DNA from: Spirosoma pollinicola
Lineage (GTDB): Bacteria; Bacteroidota; Bacteroidia; Cytophagales; Spirosomataceae
Length of the DNA stretch: 64,000 bases
Direction of reading: 5' to 3'
Assembly (NCBI RefSeq): GCF_002831565.1
Contig: NZ_CP025096.1
Coordinates: 3,449,027-3,513,026 of the forward strand
The position numbers and the translations under genes were made by a program. Below, in pieces: positions 62,124 through 64,000 of the stretch; position 1 is the first letter of the stretch, and every line of letters starts with the position of its first letter. Under the pieces are notes generated by a model that did not search any database, was not told the origin of the DNA, and saw nothing but the letters and a program-made list of their open reading frames with translations.

Positions 62124-63875
62124 ATGCCTGTTTTACAGCCTATCGTTACCATTGCCGAGCTTTTATATAAAAAAGGGATCTCCGATGTCGTTGTCTCGCC
62201 GGGTTCCCGCTCAGCTCCGCTTACGCTGGCGGTAGCCCGACACCCACACTTACGCACTCGCGTAATGGCCGACGAGCGATCGGCCTGTTTTGTGGCCCTG
62301 GGTATGGCTCTGCAAAGTGGCAGGACCGTTGCGGTTATCTGTACATCGGGCAGTGCAGTCTATAACCAGGCACCAGCCGTTGCCGAAGCGTTTTTTGGTC
62401 AGACACCCCTCCTGCTGCTTACCGCCGACCGCCCTCATGAGTGGTTGCACCAACAGGATGGTCAGACAATTAACCAGGTGGGCATTTTCGGCACGCACGT
62501 AAAACGAAGCTACGACCTCCCCGCCGACTATTCCCATCCAGACGCCCACTGGTTCATTGAACGAACACTTAATGAAGCCATCACCCTGAGCCAGTTGTCT
62601 CCGGCCGGTCCGGTTCATATTAACGTACCTGTTCGCGAACCATTCTATCCCGCTGCCGATGAATCATTCATGTATGGACCCGTGCGGATTATTGATGTCT
62701 GTGCAGCCCAACCCACACTAGCCCCGGAAACCTGGCACGGTTTACTACAGGAATGGGAACGAAGTGAACGGACATTGATTGCCGTCGGGCAAATTCCCAG
62801 AGACCCGGCCTTACTGGCTATTCTACGAAAATTGAGTGAAGAAATAGGGATTCCGATTGTGGGGGAGATTGTCGGCAACATTCCGCAAAACGATTTATTC
62901 ATTACCCGTACCGATACGTTTCTAGCCGGGATAGACGAACGAACGGCTCATTCACTCCGGCCGGACTTACTCCTGACAATAGGCAACTCGTTTCTGACCC
63001 GAAACCTAAAGACCTTCCTTCGACAGTATCCGGCACATCGGCATTGGCATATCCAGCCGGCTATTGATCGAATCAATGATTCGTTTCAGAGCTTAACAAC
63101 CCTAATTCCGGCTGAACCGCTGGCTTTTCTAGAAAAACTCTTTGCCGATGTCGACTATCAGCGTTTCCTTCAGGGCGATGATGACGATGATACCCACGAA
63201 TACCTGAACCTTTGGCGAACCGTTGACCGAAAAGCCGCCCGGCTCGTTGAAAAAATGCTTCTCTCCGAACCGGAAACCCTGACCGACTGGTCGGCGGTGC
63301 AAGTCGTTCTGGAACATCTGCCCGAAAACTCCCTGCTCCATCTGGCTAATAGTATGCCCGTACGCTATGCAAACCTCTGCGGTGTGTCGGAACGGCAACA
63401 GATTAGTGTGTCGGCCAATAGAGGGGTAAGCGGGATTGACGGTTGTTTAAGCACTGCGGTTGGAGCTGCGCTCATGACCGACCAGCTCGTTACAGTGCTT
63501 ATTGGCGATGTCGCTTTCTTTTATGACCGAAATGCACTCTGGTCGGCACCCATCCCGCCCAACCTGCGCATTATTTTATTGAATAACGACAGCGGACATA
63601 TTTTCAGAATCATCGACGGGCCCAGCCGCCAACCTGAACTGGAAACCTATTTTGAAACCCCACACGGATACACCGCCCGCAACACGGCCCAGGATGCCAA
63701 ACTGACCTACACCGTTTGTGACTCACTCGACGTCCTGCGCTCCCTCCTCCCCGATTTTTTCCATCCGGGCAACACCGCGAAACTACTGGAGTTGACAACC
63801 GATAAACTGGCCAATCAAAACCAATTCATGGCGTATAAAGCCCAAATAGCCAGCTTGCATAACACCACAGCTTAA
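62124..63875 (+). CDS. menD: SEPHCHC synthase
   Basis: A 583-residue thiamine-diphosphate enzyme joining 2-oxoglutarate to isochorismate, the committed step of menaquinone synthesis. The N-terminal domain has VVSPGSRSAPLTLAVARHP and the conserved DERSACFVALGMA; the C-terminal TPP domain has GVSGIDGCLSTAVGAAL, IGDVAFFYDRNALW and LNNDSGHIF. It lies 110 bp after the response regulator and 34 kb from menC. Full length; certain. Confidence 0.96.
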   Translation: MPVLQPIVTIAELLYKKGISDVVVSPGSRSAPLTLAVARHPHLRTRVMADERSACFVALGMALQSGRTVAVICTSGSAVYNQAPAVAEAFFGQTPLLLLTADRPHEWLHQQDGQTINQVGIFGTHVKRSYDLPADYSHPDAHWFIERTLNEAITLSQLSPAGPVHINVPVREPFYPAADESFMYGPVRIIDVCAAQPTLAPETWHGLLQEWERSERTLIAVGQIPRDPALLAILRKLSEEIGIPIVGEIVGNIPQNDLFITRTDTFLAGIDERTAHSLRPDLLLTIGNSFLTRNLKTFLRQYPAHRHWHIQPAIDRINDSFQSLTTLIPAEPLAFLEKLFADVDYQRFLQGDDDDDTHEYLNLWRTVDRKAARLVEKMLLSEPETLTDWSAVQVVLEHLPENSLLHLANSMPVRYANLCGVSERQQISVSANRGVSGIDGCLSTAVGAALMTDQLVTVLIGDVAFFYDRNALWSAPIPPNLRIILLNNDSGHIFRIIDGPSRQPELETYFETPHGYTARNTAQDAKLTYTVCDSLDVLRSLLPDFFHPGNTAKLLELTTDKLANQNQFMAYKAQIASLHNTTA

Positions 63876-63880
63876 AAAAA

Positions 63881-63996
63881 AAGAGGTAACCACAAAGAAC
63901 CCCGCCTAAGCGTAGGCACAAAGTGCACATATGGCTTTTTTCTCTGTGTCCTTTGTGTCTATGCTTAGGCGGACCGTCTCTGTGGTTACCTCTTTC
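63881..63996. repeat. long imperfect inverted repeat after menD
   Basis: AAGAGGTAACCACA (63881-63894) pairs with TGTGGTTACCTCTT (63981-63994); inner blocks CCGCCTAAGC/GCTTAGGCGG and CACAAAG/CTTTGTG also pair. The CACAAAG/CCTTTGTG composition resembles intergenic repeats found in many genomes. It probably also terminates menD. Confidence 0.7.
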
Positions 63997-64000
63997 TTCT

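Overview
The window reads as chromosomal DNA of a Bacteroidota bacterium, most likely order Cytophagales and close to Spirosoma. The evidence is the gene content (Porin_10-type barrel, CHRD, DUF4142 and CotH secreted proteins, GMC oxidoreductase with a gluconate-2-dehydrogenase subunit-3 partner, ScfR-type regulator, menaquinone genes). Bacteroidota-type promoter elements (TAnnTTTG at -7, sometimes with TTG about 19-23 nt upstream) lie before topA, yidC, gyrA, hisS, gap, lpxK and acn. No rRNA, tRNA, CRISPR array or complete insertion sequence was recognised.

Layout. Positions 1-3777 are an AT-rich accessory block: three minus-strand genes (a membrane protein, a one-TM protein, and an HNH-like + HEPN protein) separated by GC-richer spacers with a degenerate 33-bp repeat and one attC-like inverted repeat. 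Positions 3778-9609 hold a sirtuin, a GH20 hexosaminidase and topA. Positions 10038-14920 are a decaying reductive-pyrimidine/beta-alanine catabolic cluster: mmsA and a class III aminotransferase are intact, while an NCS1 permease and preA are pseudogenes joined by a deletion. Positions 14930-24728 carry a GNAT protein, ureidoglycine aminohydrolase, a large LTD/CotH secreted protein, a small membrane protein, an Hsp20, a CHRD lipoprotein and aconitase, followed by a 124-nt near-perfect palindrome.

Positions 24967-28521 form a minus-strand run menC, scfR-like, small membrane protein, GNAT. Positions 28606-45070 are mostly plus-strand housekeeping and envelope genes (lpxK, porin, GMC pair, pyrG, yidC, LpoA-like protein, hemL, glycosyltransferase, hisS), with a truncated GxxExxY relic and an overlooked 51-aa gene on the minus strand. 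Positions 45135-52518 hold an HprK-like ATPase, two small secreted proteins, a RES-Xre toxin-antitoxin pair with a visible operator, gyrA and a TPR protein. A 0.76-kb gene-free stretch with a parS-like 16-mer and DnaA-box-like 9-mers follows. Then come an Xre-type regulator, dapD, a 1.4-kb AT-rich gene-free region with clustered TTAGTAAT motifs before gap, and a TonB-folC-trmB run. The window ends with an ethylene-receptor-like histidine kinase overlapping a CheY-like regulator, and menD.

The most novel-looking items are the HNH-HEPN protein in its cassette-like setting (a defence candidate whose first HNH histidine is replaced), the bacterial ETR1-like sensor kinase with all seven key ethylene/copper-site residues, the attC-like site with the repeat family, and the decaying pyrimidine pathway.
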